64,000 bases of DNA from positions 1-64,000 of the forward strand of contig NZ_ARQF01000017.1 in assembly GCF_000384815.1 (NCBI RefSeq), given 5' to 3'. The DNA comes from Halodesulfovibrio aestuarii DSM 17919 = ATCC 29578. GTDB taxonomy: Bacteria > Desulfobacterota > Desulfovibrionia > Desulfovibrionales > Desulfovibrionaceae. Under the pieces are notes generated by a model. It was not told where the DNA came from. It did no database searches and saw only the letters and a program-made list of their open reading frames with translations. Shown piece after piece: positions 1 through 8,351 of the stretch. The position numbers and the translations under genes are program-made. The number at the start of each line of letters is the position of its first letter. Position 1 is the first letter of the stretch.

Positions 1-141
1 ATAGTCCGTGAGCCTTATTTTTCTACACTAAATCATTCTTTTCCTCCCTATTAGATTAATATTTCAGGGTTCGTCCTTTGACGTGGCAGCAAGGTAAATA
101 TTGCTCGCCTTTCCAAAGAACAGACTAACCCGCCATATTTT

Positions 142-258
142 TCTTGGTGGCCATGGAGGTTGGGGTACACCCGATCCCATTCCGAACTCGGAAGTTAAGC
201 CGACCATCGCCGATGATACTGCAGGGGAGCCTGTGGGAAAGTAGGTCGCTGCCAAGAT
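142..258 (+). rRNA. rrf: 5S ribosomal RNA
   Basis: The segment has the conserved 5S core (CCCGATCCCATTCCGAACTC followed by GAAGTTAAGCC). Its ends are complementary, with CTTGGTGGCC at the 5' side and a closing CTGCCAAGA. The length is normal at about 117 nt. It is followed at once by a strong terminator, so it is the last gene of an rRNA operon whose 16S and 23S lie to the left of the window. Bases 1-141 are the 23S-5S spacer, and I see no gene in them. The exact ends may be off by a base or two. Confidence 0.95.
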
Positions 259-266
259 TTATTTCT

Positions 267-301
267 AGACCGCGTTTCGTTTGAAACGCGGTCTTTTTTT
301 T
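267..301 (+). terminator. Rho-independent terminator of the rRNA operon
   Basis: A perfect 12-bp stem (AGACCGCGTTTC, 267-278, with its complement at 283-294) closes a 4-nt loop and runs into a T tract. It lies 9 nt after the 5S gene. Confidence 0.92.
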
Positions 302-354
302 GTCTGATAGAGCGCTAAGAAGGGCTCTTCTTTCAGATTTGGGAATAAGCATAC

Positions 355-390
355 AAGAAAGCCGGTTGTCATACGACAACCGGCTTTCTT
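355..390. terminator. Bidirectional terminator between 5S and azlD
   Basis: A 16-bp perfect stem (AAGAAAGCCGGTTGTC, 355-370, pairing with 375-390) closes an ATAC loop. T-rich ends lie on both strands. It sits between the convergent rRNA operon and azlCD, so it probably stops leftward azlD transcripts and backs up the rRNA terminator. Confidence 0.8.
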
Positions 391-498
391 TATATATTCA
401 AACCTGTCTGTGATTATATTTTTGTGAATCCGTATGTTGCTGCATTGCTGGTGTGAATTTATGTAGCAGTGTAGGAGAGCCATTTTTCTGTGATCTAG

Positions 499-822
499 TT
501 ATAAGAAGTATTGTATTAAGTATAAGGTTCCCATTCCGCTAAGAATTGTAAAGAAAATATTTCGTGTTTTATACGCGATAAGCAGAGCGATTATTCCAGC
601 CAAGATGCGCTCCTTACCATGTAGCGCACTGACCATGCCTTCATGGTAAACAATGGCAGGTGCGACAAGAGCTGCAAGAACTGACGCTGGAATGAATTTG
701 AGAATACCCGCGAATTTGGTATTCAACTTAAAGCGATCTGCAGTGAGTATGAACGATCCGCGCATAATGATGGTGGCAATGCCAATAACAGAGATTACAA
801 TCCAGAAGGTACTATTACTCAT
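499..822 (-). CDS. azlD: AzlD-family branched-chain amino acid exporter small subunit
   Basis: This is a small inner-membrane protein of about 107 residues made almost entirely of hydrophobic helices. It matches the AzlD family, including the early IMRGSF segment and the FIPASVLAALVAPAI stretch. AzlD pairs with AzlC to export branched-chain amino acids or analogues. I chose the ATG at 822 because AAAGGAAC lies just upstream. A start at 861 would add a polar tail inside azlC. The gene overlaps the azlC stop by 8 bases, so translation is probably coupled. The substrate is inferred from the family only. Confidence 0.85.
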   Translation of the reverse strand: MSNSTFWIVISVIGIATIIMRGSFILTADRFKLNTKFAGILKFIPASVLAALVAPAIVYHEGMVSALHGKERILAGIIALLIAYKTRNIFFTILSGMGTLYLIQYFL

Positions 823-1522
823 GGTAAAGTTCCTTTCTTTTGCTGGCAAAATACCCCGCAAAGATGCCAGCGAACGCTCCGATCATAAGCCCCATATTGT
901 AAGGGAGTGAAACGGTAAGAATAGCAGTGAGTGCTGCGACTGTTGCGGCAAGCGCAGTCGGACGGTCTGTAATATTGGGGACAAGCAGGGCAAGAAAGGT
1001 CAGCGGTACTGCGAAGTCAAAAGACCATTGTGGAGGAATAAGCGAACCGAAGAATATACCACTGATTGTCGATGCCATCCATGTGACATAGAGAGAGGTG
1101 CATGCGCCGAAAAAGAAGGGCAGTTTTTGATATGGGCTGTCTTTCCGGGTAAATTCGACAATGGATACCGCGTAGGCTTGATCCGATAAGGTGTAAGACA
1201 GGTATAAGCGTTGCCATAGGTTTAATGAGCCGAGATATGGAGTAATGGAGGCGCTATACATAACAAAACGCAGGTTGATCATGATAGCTGTTGCAATGAT
1301 GATTATCGCTGAACTGTTCTCTGTCATGAGCTGGGCAACAGAAACCTGTGCTGCTCCTGCGAACATGAAAAGTGTCATGAAAATGGCTTTAAGTGGAGAT
1401 ATACCGGCAGCGATAGTTACAACACCGGTAAGCATACCAAAGGGTACAATACCCGGCATTACTGGAATGATCGTGCTTGCACCCGTAAAAAATGATTCTT
1501 TAGTAGAACGGGAAGTTAACAT
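815..1522 (-). CDS. azlC: AzlC-family branched-chain amino acid exporter large subunit
   Basis: An inner-membrane permease of 235 residues with several predicted helices and the AzlC-typical N-terminal stretch (FFTGASTIIPVMPGIVPFGM). It is followed by FAGAAQVSVAQLM and the mid-protein LSYTLSDQAYAVS. It is followed at once by azlD, the usual two-gene arrangement. No clear Shine-Dalgarno sequence precedes the ATG at 1522, so the true start could be slightly internal. Family knowledge points to efflux of branched-chain amino acids; the actual substrate is not visible. Confidence 0.88.
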   Translation of the reverse strand: MLTSRSTKESFFTGASTIIPVMPGIVPFGMLTGVVTIAAGISPLKAIFMTLFMFAGAAQVSVAQLMTENSSAIIIIATAIMINLRFVMYSASITPYLGSLNLWQRLYLSYTLSDQAYAVSIVEFTRKDSPYQKLPFFFGACTSLYVTWMASTISGIFFGSLIPPQWSFDFAVPLTFLALLVPNITDRPTALAATVAALTAILTVSLPYNMGLMIGAFAGIFAGYFASKRKELYHE

Positions 1523-1594
1523 TCTAAGAGGATACTATTGTAGCTTCTCACTGTCGAATTCTTTTCGTGACGTATTACCCAATGGTACTTGAAG

Positions 1595-3373
1595 TTACCC
1601 AGCTTGAGAAAGCGGATTTTGCGAATGTTGCATAGTGCTGACAAGATCCGGGAGTATCTGTGGAGAAACAGGACGAGAGAATAAGTACCCTTGAGAAAAA
1701 TCACATCCGGCTTCAAGCAGCATTATATGTTGTTCCTCTTCCTCTACTCCCTCAGCAACAACGGTTAACCCCAAAGCATGCGCAAGCGCGACCACTGCTT
1801 TAACTATCTCATAGTTGGCGGGATTTTTTTCCATGTCTGCAACAAAACTTCTGTCAATTTTTAAGTTACCGATAGGGAACTGTTGCAAATACATAAGTGA
1901 AGAATAGCCTGTGCCGAAATCATCAATACATATCCCAACACCAAGTGCTTTTAATCTACGGAGAGTAATATCTGCGTAATCCGGATTTTCCATAAGCATG
2001 GTTTCGGTTACTTCCAGACGCAGGCATTCTGGCGGTAAATTGGTTTCTTCTAAAATGCGGGATACGGTGTCTGTTAATTCCAGATCGGAAAGCTGGCGTG
2101 CTGAGAGGTTGACGTTAACTTTTAGCCCGTTGAATAATGAATTGCTCTTGCGCCACTCTGCAAGGGTGGAGCACGCTTCAAATAGTACCCATTCTCCCAG
2201 TTGTAAAATAAGCCCCGTTTCTTCTGCTAATGGAATAAATTTAGTTGGTGAAATAATGTTTCCCTGACTGTTTTTCCATCTGATAAGCGCTTCAAATCCA
2301 GTGATTGAACGTGTTTTTGTATCAACTACTGGTTGGTATACAAGAAAAAATTCATTGTTGATAAGAGCATTGTGGAGATCCAGCTCCATGCTGATGAGTT
2401 TGAGAGCCTTGGAGAATATTTGCGAATCATATACGGCAACACCGTCTGTTCCATTGGAACGGCCGTGATTAAGTGCCACATGTGCGTTTTGCAGATAACG
2501 GTCGGCTGTATCCACTTCGGGATCTCCATGCATGACACCGAAGCTGGCAGACATATGGATTTGCTTGCCATTCCATAAGATGGGACGCTTGATATGTTGA
2601 ATAAGGGTATCGATAGAGCGGTGAACTGATTGGTGATTGGATGTATCTTCGTATATCAGCACAAATTCATCGCCGCCTACTCGGAATACTGTTTCAAAAC
2701 CATATATAGAAGAGCGGAGGCGGTCTGCCAGCTTACAAAGAATAGTATCTCCAGCTGCATGTCCGAGCGAATCGTTGATATTTTTGAAACGGTCAATGTC
2801 AATGAAGACTACTGAAAAGTTCCAACGACCTGCTTTCTGTGCACAGTGGATGACGTTTTTAATTTTTTCAATACATTTTGATCTATTGGGGAGTTTAGTG
2901 AGACTGTCGTGCCATGTGAAATGGGTAAGCTGCTGTACAACATTTCGGTGAGATGTAATGTCATGACAAAAAGCCCGTATCCCGCAATAGCAACCATGGC
3001 AGTCCATTGCACGGCTTGCTTCAAATTTCATCCAGCGTTTTTTGCTATCCGGCAAGCGGATTTGAAATTCTGCAGATGCATAAACCTCCCCTTCATTCAG
3101 CTTACGCCACAGGCCGTGCCACAGCGGAAGGTGCTCTTCAATGAGAATGGCTTCCATGAATCGTGAGTTACGGTAAAAGTGCTTTGCTTCATATCCACAG
3201 CAAAGTTCACAGACGTTGGAAACGACTTCAAGTGTTCCATCAGCGGAATACCAAAATTCCCATAGTGGTGAGTGGAGTACCATGTCGCGGGCGGAGGCGT
3301 TAGCAGAGAAAATTGGGCGGCTGTGCTGCCCGTCCTTTACTGCTGTGTTTGTTGGAACCGTAGCTCCTGCCAT
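1595..3373 (-). CDS. PAS-GGDEF-EAL cyclic-di-GMP signalling protein
   Basis: A 592-residue cytoplasmic protein. The N-terminus (about 35-145) looks like a PAS sensor rich in cysteines (CELCCGYE, CHGCYCG). It is followed by a GGDEF domain with the intact active-site motif GGDEF at residues 233-237. The RxxD inhibitory site is missing: YGFE stands where it would be. The EAL domain (about 335-585) keeps GFEALIRW, IDDFGTGYSSL, KIDRSF and VAEGVE, so phosphodiesterase activity is plausible. The start at 3373 has GGGAG upstream; the longer reading frame to 3559 encodes an AT-rich non-conserved leader. There are no membrane helices in the chosen product. Whether it makes or degrades c-di-GMP cannot be decided by sequence. 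Confidence 0.9.
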   Translation of the reverse strand: MAGATVPTNTAVKDGQHSRPIFSANASARDMVLHSPLWEFWYSADGTLEVVSNVCELCCGYEAKHFYRNSRFMEAILIEEHLPLWHGLWRKLNEGEVYASAEFQIRLPDSKKRWMKFEASRAMDCHGCYCGIRAFCHDITSHRNVVQQLTHFTWHDSLTKLPNRSKCIEKIKNVIHCAQKAGRWNFSVVFIDIDRFKNINDSLGHAAGDTILCKLADRLRSSIYGFETVFRVGGDEFVLIYEDTSNHQSVHRSIDTLIQHIKRPILWNGKQIHMSASFGVMHGDPEVDTADRYLQNAHVALNHGRSNGTDGVAVYDSQIFSKALKLISMELDLHNALINNEFFLVYQPVVDTKTRSITGFEALIRWKNSQGNIISPTKFIPLAEETGLILQLGEWVLFEACSTLAEWRKSNSLFNGLKVNVNLSARQLSDLELTDTVSRILEETNLPPECLRLEVTETMLMENPDYADITLRRLKALGVGICIDDFGTGYSSLMYLQQFPIGNLKIDRSFVADMEKNPANYEIVKAVVALAHALGLTVVAEGVEEEEQHIMLLEAGCDFSQGYLFSRPVSPQILPDLVSTMQHSQNPLSQAG

Positions 3374-3547
3374 ATCTAACTCCCTGTTGTATTTAGATTG
3401 CGCAGGACGAATCCCGTCGAAAAGCTTAAGAAAACATACACTTGTTTTCTTAAATGACGCTATTAGACAGATGATAAAAGTACAAGTATGGCGCGAAGTA
3501 TTCTTTAAACTAGTTACATAAAAAAGTATAATTAGAAAACTGATTAA

Positions 3548-3594
3548 AAAATAAGGCACCCTGTACTGAATATTATTTCAGTACAGGGTGCCTT
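3548..3594 (-). terminator. Terminator after the TPR gene
   Basis: An 18-bp perfect stem (left arm 3553-3570, right arm 3577-3594) closes a 6-nt loop. On the minus strand a U-rich run follows (complement of 3546-3552). It lies 21 nt past the TPR stop codon. Confidence 0.85.
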
Positions 3595-3614
3595 ACAACT
3601 TTGTGGGAGGGATA

Positions 3615-4169
3615 TTAAGCAGCTATGTGCGTTAATACTTCTTTGGTGGCCTTGTGGTCTGGGTCAAGGCGTAAAATTTTATTGAATTCTGCAATGGACT
3701 CTTCTTTGCGGTTTGTAGAGAAGAGGCAAGTTGCATAGGAGAAGCGCACGGCTGTATCGTTTTCGTCTTCTTCTAATGCGCGTGCAAAAGCAGGAAGAAT
3801 TTCTTCTACGCGCTCGGTGCTGTACCCCTGTTGAAGCAGGCAGTTAAGAGCAACTTTATCCACTGGATCAATGGAAAGTGCTTTGAGGAAATGGGTAAAG
3901 CTTTCATCGTGCTTACCTTGCTCCGCCAGAACAAGACCGATACCGGCATGGGCACGGGAACTTTTTTCCATGGTTGCAGCTTTCATGTATAGTTTTAACG
4001 CGGAGTCGTAATCTCCTTCAAAGATACTCACTGCTGCAAGGCCGAGAAACGGCTCAGAAGATTCGTTGTTAAGCTCGATTGCACCCTCAAAACATTCAAT
4101 TGCTTTCTGGGTATCGCCTAACGCGAGATGGTATTCGCCAAGTACTTTTAATGTCTGGTAGTCGCTCAT
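3615..4169 (-). CDS. Tetratricopeptide-repeat protein, function unknown
   Basis: A 184-residue soluble protein of about four to five TPR units, with recurring ALGDTQKAIECFEGAIELN-like helices spaced about 34 residues apart. There is no signal peptide and no catalytic domain. TPR folds mediate protein-protein contacts, so it is probably an adaptor. AAGGAT lies 6-7 nt before the ATG. The gene is transcribed away from flagellar operon I across a shared upstream region. A flagellar role is possible from position but unsupported. Confidence 0.75.
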   Translation of the reverse strand: MSDYQTLKVLGEYHLALGDTQKAIECFEGAIELNNESSEPFLGLAAVSIFEGDYDSALKLYMKAATMEKSSRAHAGIGLVLAEQGKHDESFTHFLKALSIDPVDKVALNCLLQQGYSTERVEEILPAFARALEEDENDTAVRFSYATCLFSTNRKEESIAEFNKILRLDPDHKATKEVLTHIAA

Positions 4170-4489
4170 ACGGGTATCCTTATTGAGTTTAGCTACATCC
4201 CCACAAATTCATACGATTAGGCGTGTAGGAAAAATAGTTCTGCTTTTATGCTTCTGCTGAATGTCAAGCAACTATCATGCCAAGAATCGTCATCTTGATT
4301 CTTTCGTTCAGAGTGACAAATCTCCGTCACCTTCTCTTTTTTTTCTATGAATAAAAATGACATCTCTATAAAACATATAATAAAAATAATATGTTGCAAC
4401 TGTGGAACGCCTTTTGCTTTATATTCAGTGCCGTTGGCTCCCTTCGTACAGGAGTCGGCCGGAAGGCTAACAAAAAGGAGGATACCTGC
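4170..4489. other. Divergent upstream region of the TPR gene and flagellar operon I
   Basis: These 320 bases contain no credible gene. The only strong signal is the sigma-54 promoter at 4403-4418. The stretch left of it is AT-rich and would have room for an upstream activator site, which I could not identify by eye. Confidence 0.6.
4403..4418 (+). promoter_or_regulatory. Sigma-54 (RpoN) promoter of flagellar operon I
   Basis: TGGAACG-N4-TTGCT matches the -24/-12 consensus TGGCACG-N4-TTGCW with one substitution. The invariant GG and GC are both present at the correct spacing. The predicted transcript starts about 12 nt beyond the GC, near 4429, leaving a leader of about 60 nt before flgB. Activation would need an enhancer-binding protein such as FlrC/FleQ, which is not in the window. 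Confidence 0.8.
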
Positions 4490-4900
4490 ATGAAAGGTTT
4501 ATTTGAAACCCATATGTTGCTTAGTGCAAAGGTTATGGACATGCAGTTGCAGCGTCAGAATGTTGTCATGAGCAACATGGCAAACCTCAAAACCCCGGGG
4601 TATCTCGCTCGTAGGGTTAAGTTTGAGGAAGATTTGCAAAAAGCGCTGAACATTGATGGTCGAGGTAAGATGACACGTACCTCCGGTAAACATGTTCCTG
4701 CTTCTTTTGATCCGAATAATTTCGGACCGGAATGGGAAAAGAAAATGCCGTTGCGTGTTGTTCACGGTGAAGATCGTGTTGATATGGATAAAGAAATGGC
4801 TGTGATGGCTAAAAATACTATGCGTTACAATACACTGGCAACAGTGGTTAAAAGTAATTTTGAAGGTATGAAAAGCATCATCGCAAGTGGAGCTAAATAA
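4490..4900 (+). CDS. flgB: Flagellar proximal rod protein FlgB
   Basis: A 136-residue rod protein of normal family length. It carries the rod/hook N-terminal motif in degenerate form (QRQNVVMSNMANLKTPGYLA, about 18-37) and a C-terminal helix with NTMRYNTLATVV. FlgB joins FlgC, FlgF and FliE in the proximal rod, assembled in the periplasm through the type III export gate. The ATG at 4490 follows an exceptionally strong AAAAAGGAGG; an upstream frame extends to 4391 but runs through the promoter. It is the first gene of the operon and its stop overlaps the flgC start (TAATG). Confidence 0.95.
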   Translation: MKGLFETHMLLSAKVMDMQLQRQNVVMSNMANLKTPGYLARRVKFEEDLQKALNIDGRGKMTRTSGKHVPASFDPNNFGPEWEKKMPLRVVHGEDRVDMDKEMAVMAKNTMRYNTLATVVKSNFEGMKSIIASGAK

Positions 4901-5340
4901 TGGATTTCATGACAGCACTCGATATCGGAGCTTCTGCGCTCAGTACTGAGCGTACAAGCATGAACATTATTTCAATGAACCTCGCAAACGCCAAAACAAC
5001 CCGTACTCCGGAAGGCGGGCCTTATCGTCGTAAGACCGTTGTTTTGCAAGCTACTGAAGTCGATCATCCCTTTAGCAAACAGATGCAGACTGCGATGGAC
5101 AGAGACTTGCGCGGCGTCCGCGTAAAAGAAGTAGCGCAGGATAAACGTCCGCTGAAACAGGTTTACGAGCCTGGGCATCCAGATGCAAACGAAGAAGGAT
5201 ATGTTTTTTATCCGGATATTAACGTTGTTGAAGAAATGGCAAACCTCATGACTGTACAACGCAGTTACGAGGCAAACATTTCCTCAATGGATGCTGTAAA
5301 AACTATGTACAATAAAGCATTGGAGCTTGGCCGCGGTTAG
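4900..5340 (+). CDS. flgC: Flagellar proximal rod protein FlgC
   Basis: A 146-residue proximal rod protein. The N-terminal helix carries ERTSMNIISMNLANAKTTRT, the FlgC version of the rod motif, and the C-terminal helix carries NLMTVQRSYEANISSMDAVK, typical of the rod/hook family. It starts on the last base of the flgB stop, so translation is coupled, and GTGGAG within the end of flgB acts as ribosome-binding site. Length and order flgB-flgC-fliE are canonical. Confidence 0.96.
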   Translation: MDFMTALDIGASALSTERTSMNIISMNLANAKTTRTPEGGPYRRKTVVLQATEVDHPFSKQMQTAMDRDLRGVRVKEVAQDKRPLKQVYEPGHPDANEEGYVFYPDINVVEEMANLMTVQRSYEANISSMDAVKTMYNKALELGRG

Positions 5341-5364
5341 GCGGGCAATGTTAGGGAGTAGATT

Positions 5365-5691
5365 ATGGCTATTCAGAGTGTAGGTATGAAGGCGTATTCG
5401 GAGGCTTTAAACAGCTTCGCGTCCGGAAACAAAAAGGTGCAGCAGTCCACTGCATCTGAAGAGAAATCAACAACGTCCTTTTTGGATACTGTTGAAGCAT
5501 CTGTGAAGAAAGTAAACGACATGCAGCAGGAAAAGGCTGTTATGGTTGAATCTTTTGCCTCAGGTGAACAGCAAAACGTGCACGAACTTATGATTACGTT
5601 GCAAAAAGCAAGTGTAGCTATGGATCTTACGTCTGCCGTACGTAATAAGGTTCTTAATGCTTACAACGAAATCAGCAAAATGCAGTTCTAG
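5365..5691 (+). CDS. fliE: Flagellar hook-basal body protein FliE
   Basis: A 108-residue protein that links the MS ring (FliF) to the rod. The family's C-terminal half is clear: EQQNVHELMITLQKASVAMD followed by VRNKVLNAYNEISKMQF. The length is normal. AGGGAG lies about 8 nt before the ATG. It lies 24 nt after flgC and 49 nt before fliF, the usual order. Confidence 0.95.
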   Translation: MAIQSVGMKAYSEALNSFASGNKKVQQSTASEEKSTTSFLDTVEASVKKVNDMQQEKAVMVESFASGEQQNVHELMITLQKASVAMDLTSAVRNKVLNAYNEISKMQF

Positions 5692-5740
5692 TCCATACTG
5701 TTTTATCGCCATTTATTAACTGTATTTTTCGGAGTAAATA

Positions 5741-7366
5741 ATGTCCCCCATGTTAAACGATGCTGTCGATCGCACAAAAAATTTCTGGACGAGTATTACT
5801 CTTTCACAAAGAGTATTTATCGGCGGTCTTGCACTTACTGTACTCGGCGTGTTTTTCGCGTTGTTGTTCTGGCTGAATAAGCCGGACATGCAGTTGTTGT
5901 ATTCTAATCTTGCTCTTGAGGATGCAAATAGAATCGTAAAAGTTCTTCAGGCTGAAAAGGTTCCTTACAGTCTGGAAAACAACGGTTCCACCATCCTTGT
6001 TTCCGCAGATAAAGTATACGATATGCGTATCAAGATTGCTGGTGAAGGTGGTTTAACTGGGCAGGGCATTGGCTTCGAGGTATTCGATGACGTAAAAGTC
6101 GGCCAGACAGAATTTGTACAAAAAATAAACTACCAGCGCGCTCTTCAGGGCGAATTGAGCCGTACCATTACGGAATTCCCTGCGGTTGATTCCGCCCGTG
6201 TGCATCTGGTACTTCCTCAGAAAAGCCTGTTTATTGAGGACGAAATGCCGCCTTCTGCTTCTGTTGTTTTGACCCTCGGTGAAGGTAAAAAAATGACAGA
6301 CAAAGATGTGATGGCAATCGTCAACCTCATCACTATGTCTGTTGAAGGGCTGGAAAAAGGTCGTGTGTCCATTGCGGATACAAAAGGCACTGTGTTGTAT
6401 CATCCTGAAGACGAAGATTCCATCGAAGGCATGACTGCAACTCAGTTTGATCACAAACAGACTATCCAGAGAAATCTGGAAATGCGTATCCAAGAGCTCT
6501 TGTATCCTATCATCGGTGCAGGCAAGGTCATTGCAAAAGTTAACGCTGACCTTGATTTCAACCAGCGTACTATCCGTAAAGAACTGTATGACCCTGCAAG
6601 TGCTGTTGTTCGTTCAGAACAGAAAAGCGAGGAAACAACCCGCGGTAGCGCAAACCTTGAAGCAGGCACCCCTGATGCAAACTTTAGAGGTGACGGCATC
6701 GGCGGTAGCGTAAGTCAGCAGAATGCCACACGCGAAACCTCTACTATCAACTACGAGATCAACAAAGAAGAACAGAATATCGTGACCCCAGTGGGGCAGG
6801 TTGATCGTCTCAGTATTGCGGTTGTAGTTGATGGTATGTATGCGGCAAATCCGGATACCGGCGAGATGGTCTTCACTCCGCGCTCCGAAGAAGAAATGGC
6901 TCGCATTAAGGAGTTGGTTTCCAATGCGGTAGGTTTTGAAACAGCCCGCGGCGATGCCATTGAAGTTTCCTGTATCGCTTTTGGTGAACTGAATGTAGAA
7001 CGCGAACGCAGTCTTGCTGAAGTTATCGGGGACTATGCAATGCGCATGGGTAAACCGATTCTGAATGCAGTACTTGTGTTCCTCTTCCTCCTCTTGATCG
7101 TGCGTCCGGTTATCCTCGCGCTTATCCGGCCTAAAGTTGAGTCGGGCGAGGTTATGGAAGGGCTTGAAGGTCTTCCAATGGGCGAAGAGCGCATAGCGCT
7201 TATTGAAGGTGAAGAAGAGCTTGATGCATTGGATGCACTGAAGAAAATTGAAGACATTAAGGCGCATGCATTACAGATTTCCGAACAGAACATGGAACAG
7301 GCTGTAGGCATCTTGAAGTCTTGGCTTAAAGATACCGGAGGGCATAAAGTTGGCCACTCAGCTTAA
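5741..7366 (+). CDS. fliF: Flagellar MS-ring protein FliF
   Basis: A 541-residue inner-membrane ring protein. One helix lies near residues 25-45 (VFIGGLALTVLGVFFALLFW). A large periplasmic ring-building region follows, with PQKSLFIEDEMPPSASVVL typical of the RBM domains. A second helix is near 440-460 (PILNAVLVFLFLLLIVRPVI). The C-terminal tail is cytoplasmic and binds FliG. CGGAG precedes the ATG. Its 3' end overlaps fliG by 17 bases. Confidence 0.97.
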   Translation: MSPMLNDAVDRTKNFWTSITLSQRVFIGGLALTVLGVFFALLFWLNKPDMQLLYSNLALEDANRIVKVLQAEKVPYSLENNGSTILVSADKVYDMRIKIAGEGGLTGQGIGFEVFDDVKVGQTEFVQKINYQRALQGELSRTITEFPAVDSARVHLVLPQKSLFIEDEMPPSASVVLTLGEGKKMTDKDVMAIVNLITMSVEGLEKGRVSIADTKGTVLYHPEDEDSIEGMTATQFDHKQTIQRNLEMRIQELLYPIIGAGKVIAKVNADLDFNQRTIRKELYDPASAVVRSEQKSEETTRGSANLEAGTPDANFRGDGIGGSVSQQNATRETSTINYEINKEEQNIVTPVGQVDRLSIAVVVDGMYAANPDTGEMVFTPRSEEEMARIKELVSNAVGFETARGDAIEVSCIAFGELNVERERSLAEVIGDYAMRMGKPILNAVLVFLFLLLIVRPVILALIRPKVESGEVMEGLEGLPMGEERIALIEGEEELDALDALKKIEDIKAHALQISEQNMEQAVGILKSWLKDTGGHKVGHSA

Positions 7367-8351
7367 GGGCGCGGAAAAAACCGCTGTATTACTTCTGGCG
7401 ATGGGGGACAAGTTCACCGCCGAGACCTTCAAACGTCTCGACCGTGCAGACATTGCCCAAATTTCAAAAGCCATGATGGAACTGGATACAGTTCCTAAAG
7501 AAGATGTTGAAGATATTTTACGCGAGTTTCATCATTCAATGATCGCGGGCAAAGAGATGATTTCCGGTGGTGAGGATGCCACCCGTCGTATGCTCTTGAA
7601 AAACCTTGATAGTGAAACCGCTAAGTACATTATGGATGCGCTGGAACTGGATAACGGCCCGGCACCGTTCCGTGAACTTGAAAACGTCAGTCCTCGTATT
7701 CTCTCGCAGATTTTGCGTAATGAACATCCGCAGACACTGGCACTTATTCTTGGTCACCTGCATTCAGATCAGGCCGCAGAGCTTATTCAGATGCTTCCTG
7801 CTGGTATCAGACCGGAAGTGCTTATGCGTCTCGCCCGTCTTGAAGCAGTACCGGAAGACATGCTTATGGCAGTAGATAAAGTGTTGCAGAGCCAGCTTAT
7901 CGCCATGGGCGGCAAGGAAGGCAAGAAAGTGGGCGGCGTTGCTGCTGTTGCGGAAATTCTCAACGCAGTGGACCGTGCTACCGAAGAAGAAGTACTCGCA
8001 GAGATCGAAGAAGAATCTGTACAGATGGCAGAAGACATTCGAAACCTCATGTTCGTATTCGAAGACGTGGCAACACTGGACGGCCGCGGCATCCGCGAAC
8101 TCCTGAAAGAAGTATCCAACGAGGATATGACCATGGCGCTCAAAGGTGCTTCCGAAGATATGCAGGACGTATTCTTCAGCAACATGTCCGAGCGTGCGGC
8201 AACAATGATACGGGAAGATCTGGAGATCATGGGGCCTACAAAGCTTTCCGATGTAGAGGGCGCACAGCAGACAATTGTAAAGATTGTACGCCGTCTCGAA
8301 ATGGAAGGACGAATAGCCATTGGCCGCGGAGGCAACGATGTCTTCATCTAA
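7350..8351 (+). CDS. fliG: Flagellar motor switch protein FliG, TTG start
   Basis: A 333-residue rotor protein that contacts FliF, FliM and the stator. The N-terminal segment (LKGAEKTAVLLLAMG), the EHPQTLALILGHL stretch of the middle domain and the C-terminal torque helix (IRELLKEVSNEDMTMALKG) are all present. The start is TTG at 7350: CCGGAGGG lies about 7 nt upstream and no ATG fits before the conserved N-terminus. The start lies inside fliF, which suggests translational coupling and possibly reduced initiation. Confidence 0.95.
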   Translation: MATQLKGAEKTAVLLLAMGDKFTAETFKRLDRADIAQISKAMMELDTVPKEDVEDILREFHHSMIAGKEMISGGEDATRRMLLKNLDSETAKYIMDALELDNGPAPFRELENVSPRILSQILRNEHPQTLALILGHLHSDQAAELIQMLPAGIRPEVLMRLARLEAVPEDMLMAVDKVLQSQLIAMGGKEGKKVGGVAAVAEILNAVDRATEEEVLAEIEEESVQMAEDIRNLMFVFEDVATLDGRGIRELLKEVSNEDMTMALKGASEDMQDVFFSNMSERAATMIREDLEIMGPTKLSDVEGAQQTIVKIVRRLEMEGRIAIGRGGNDVFI

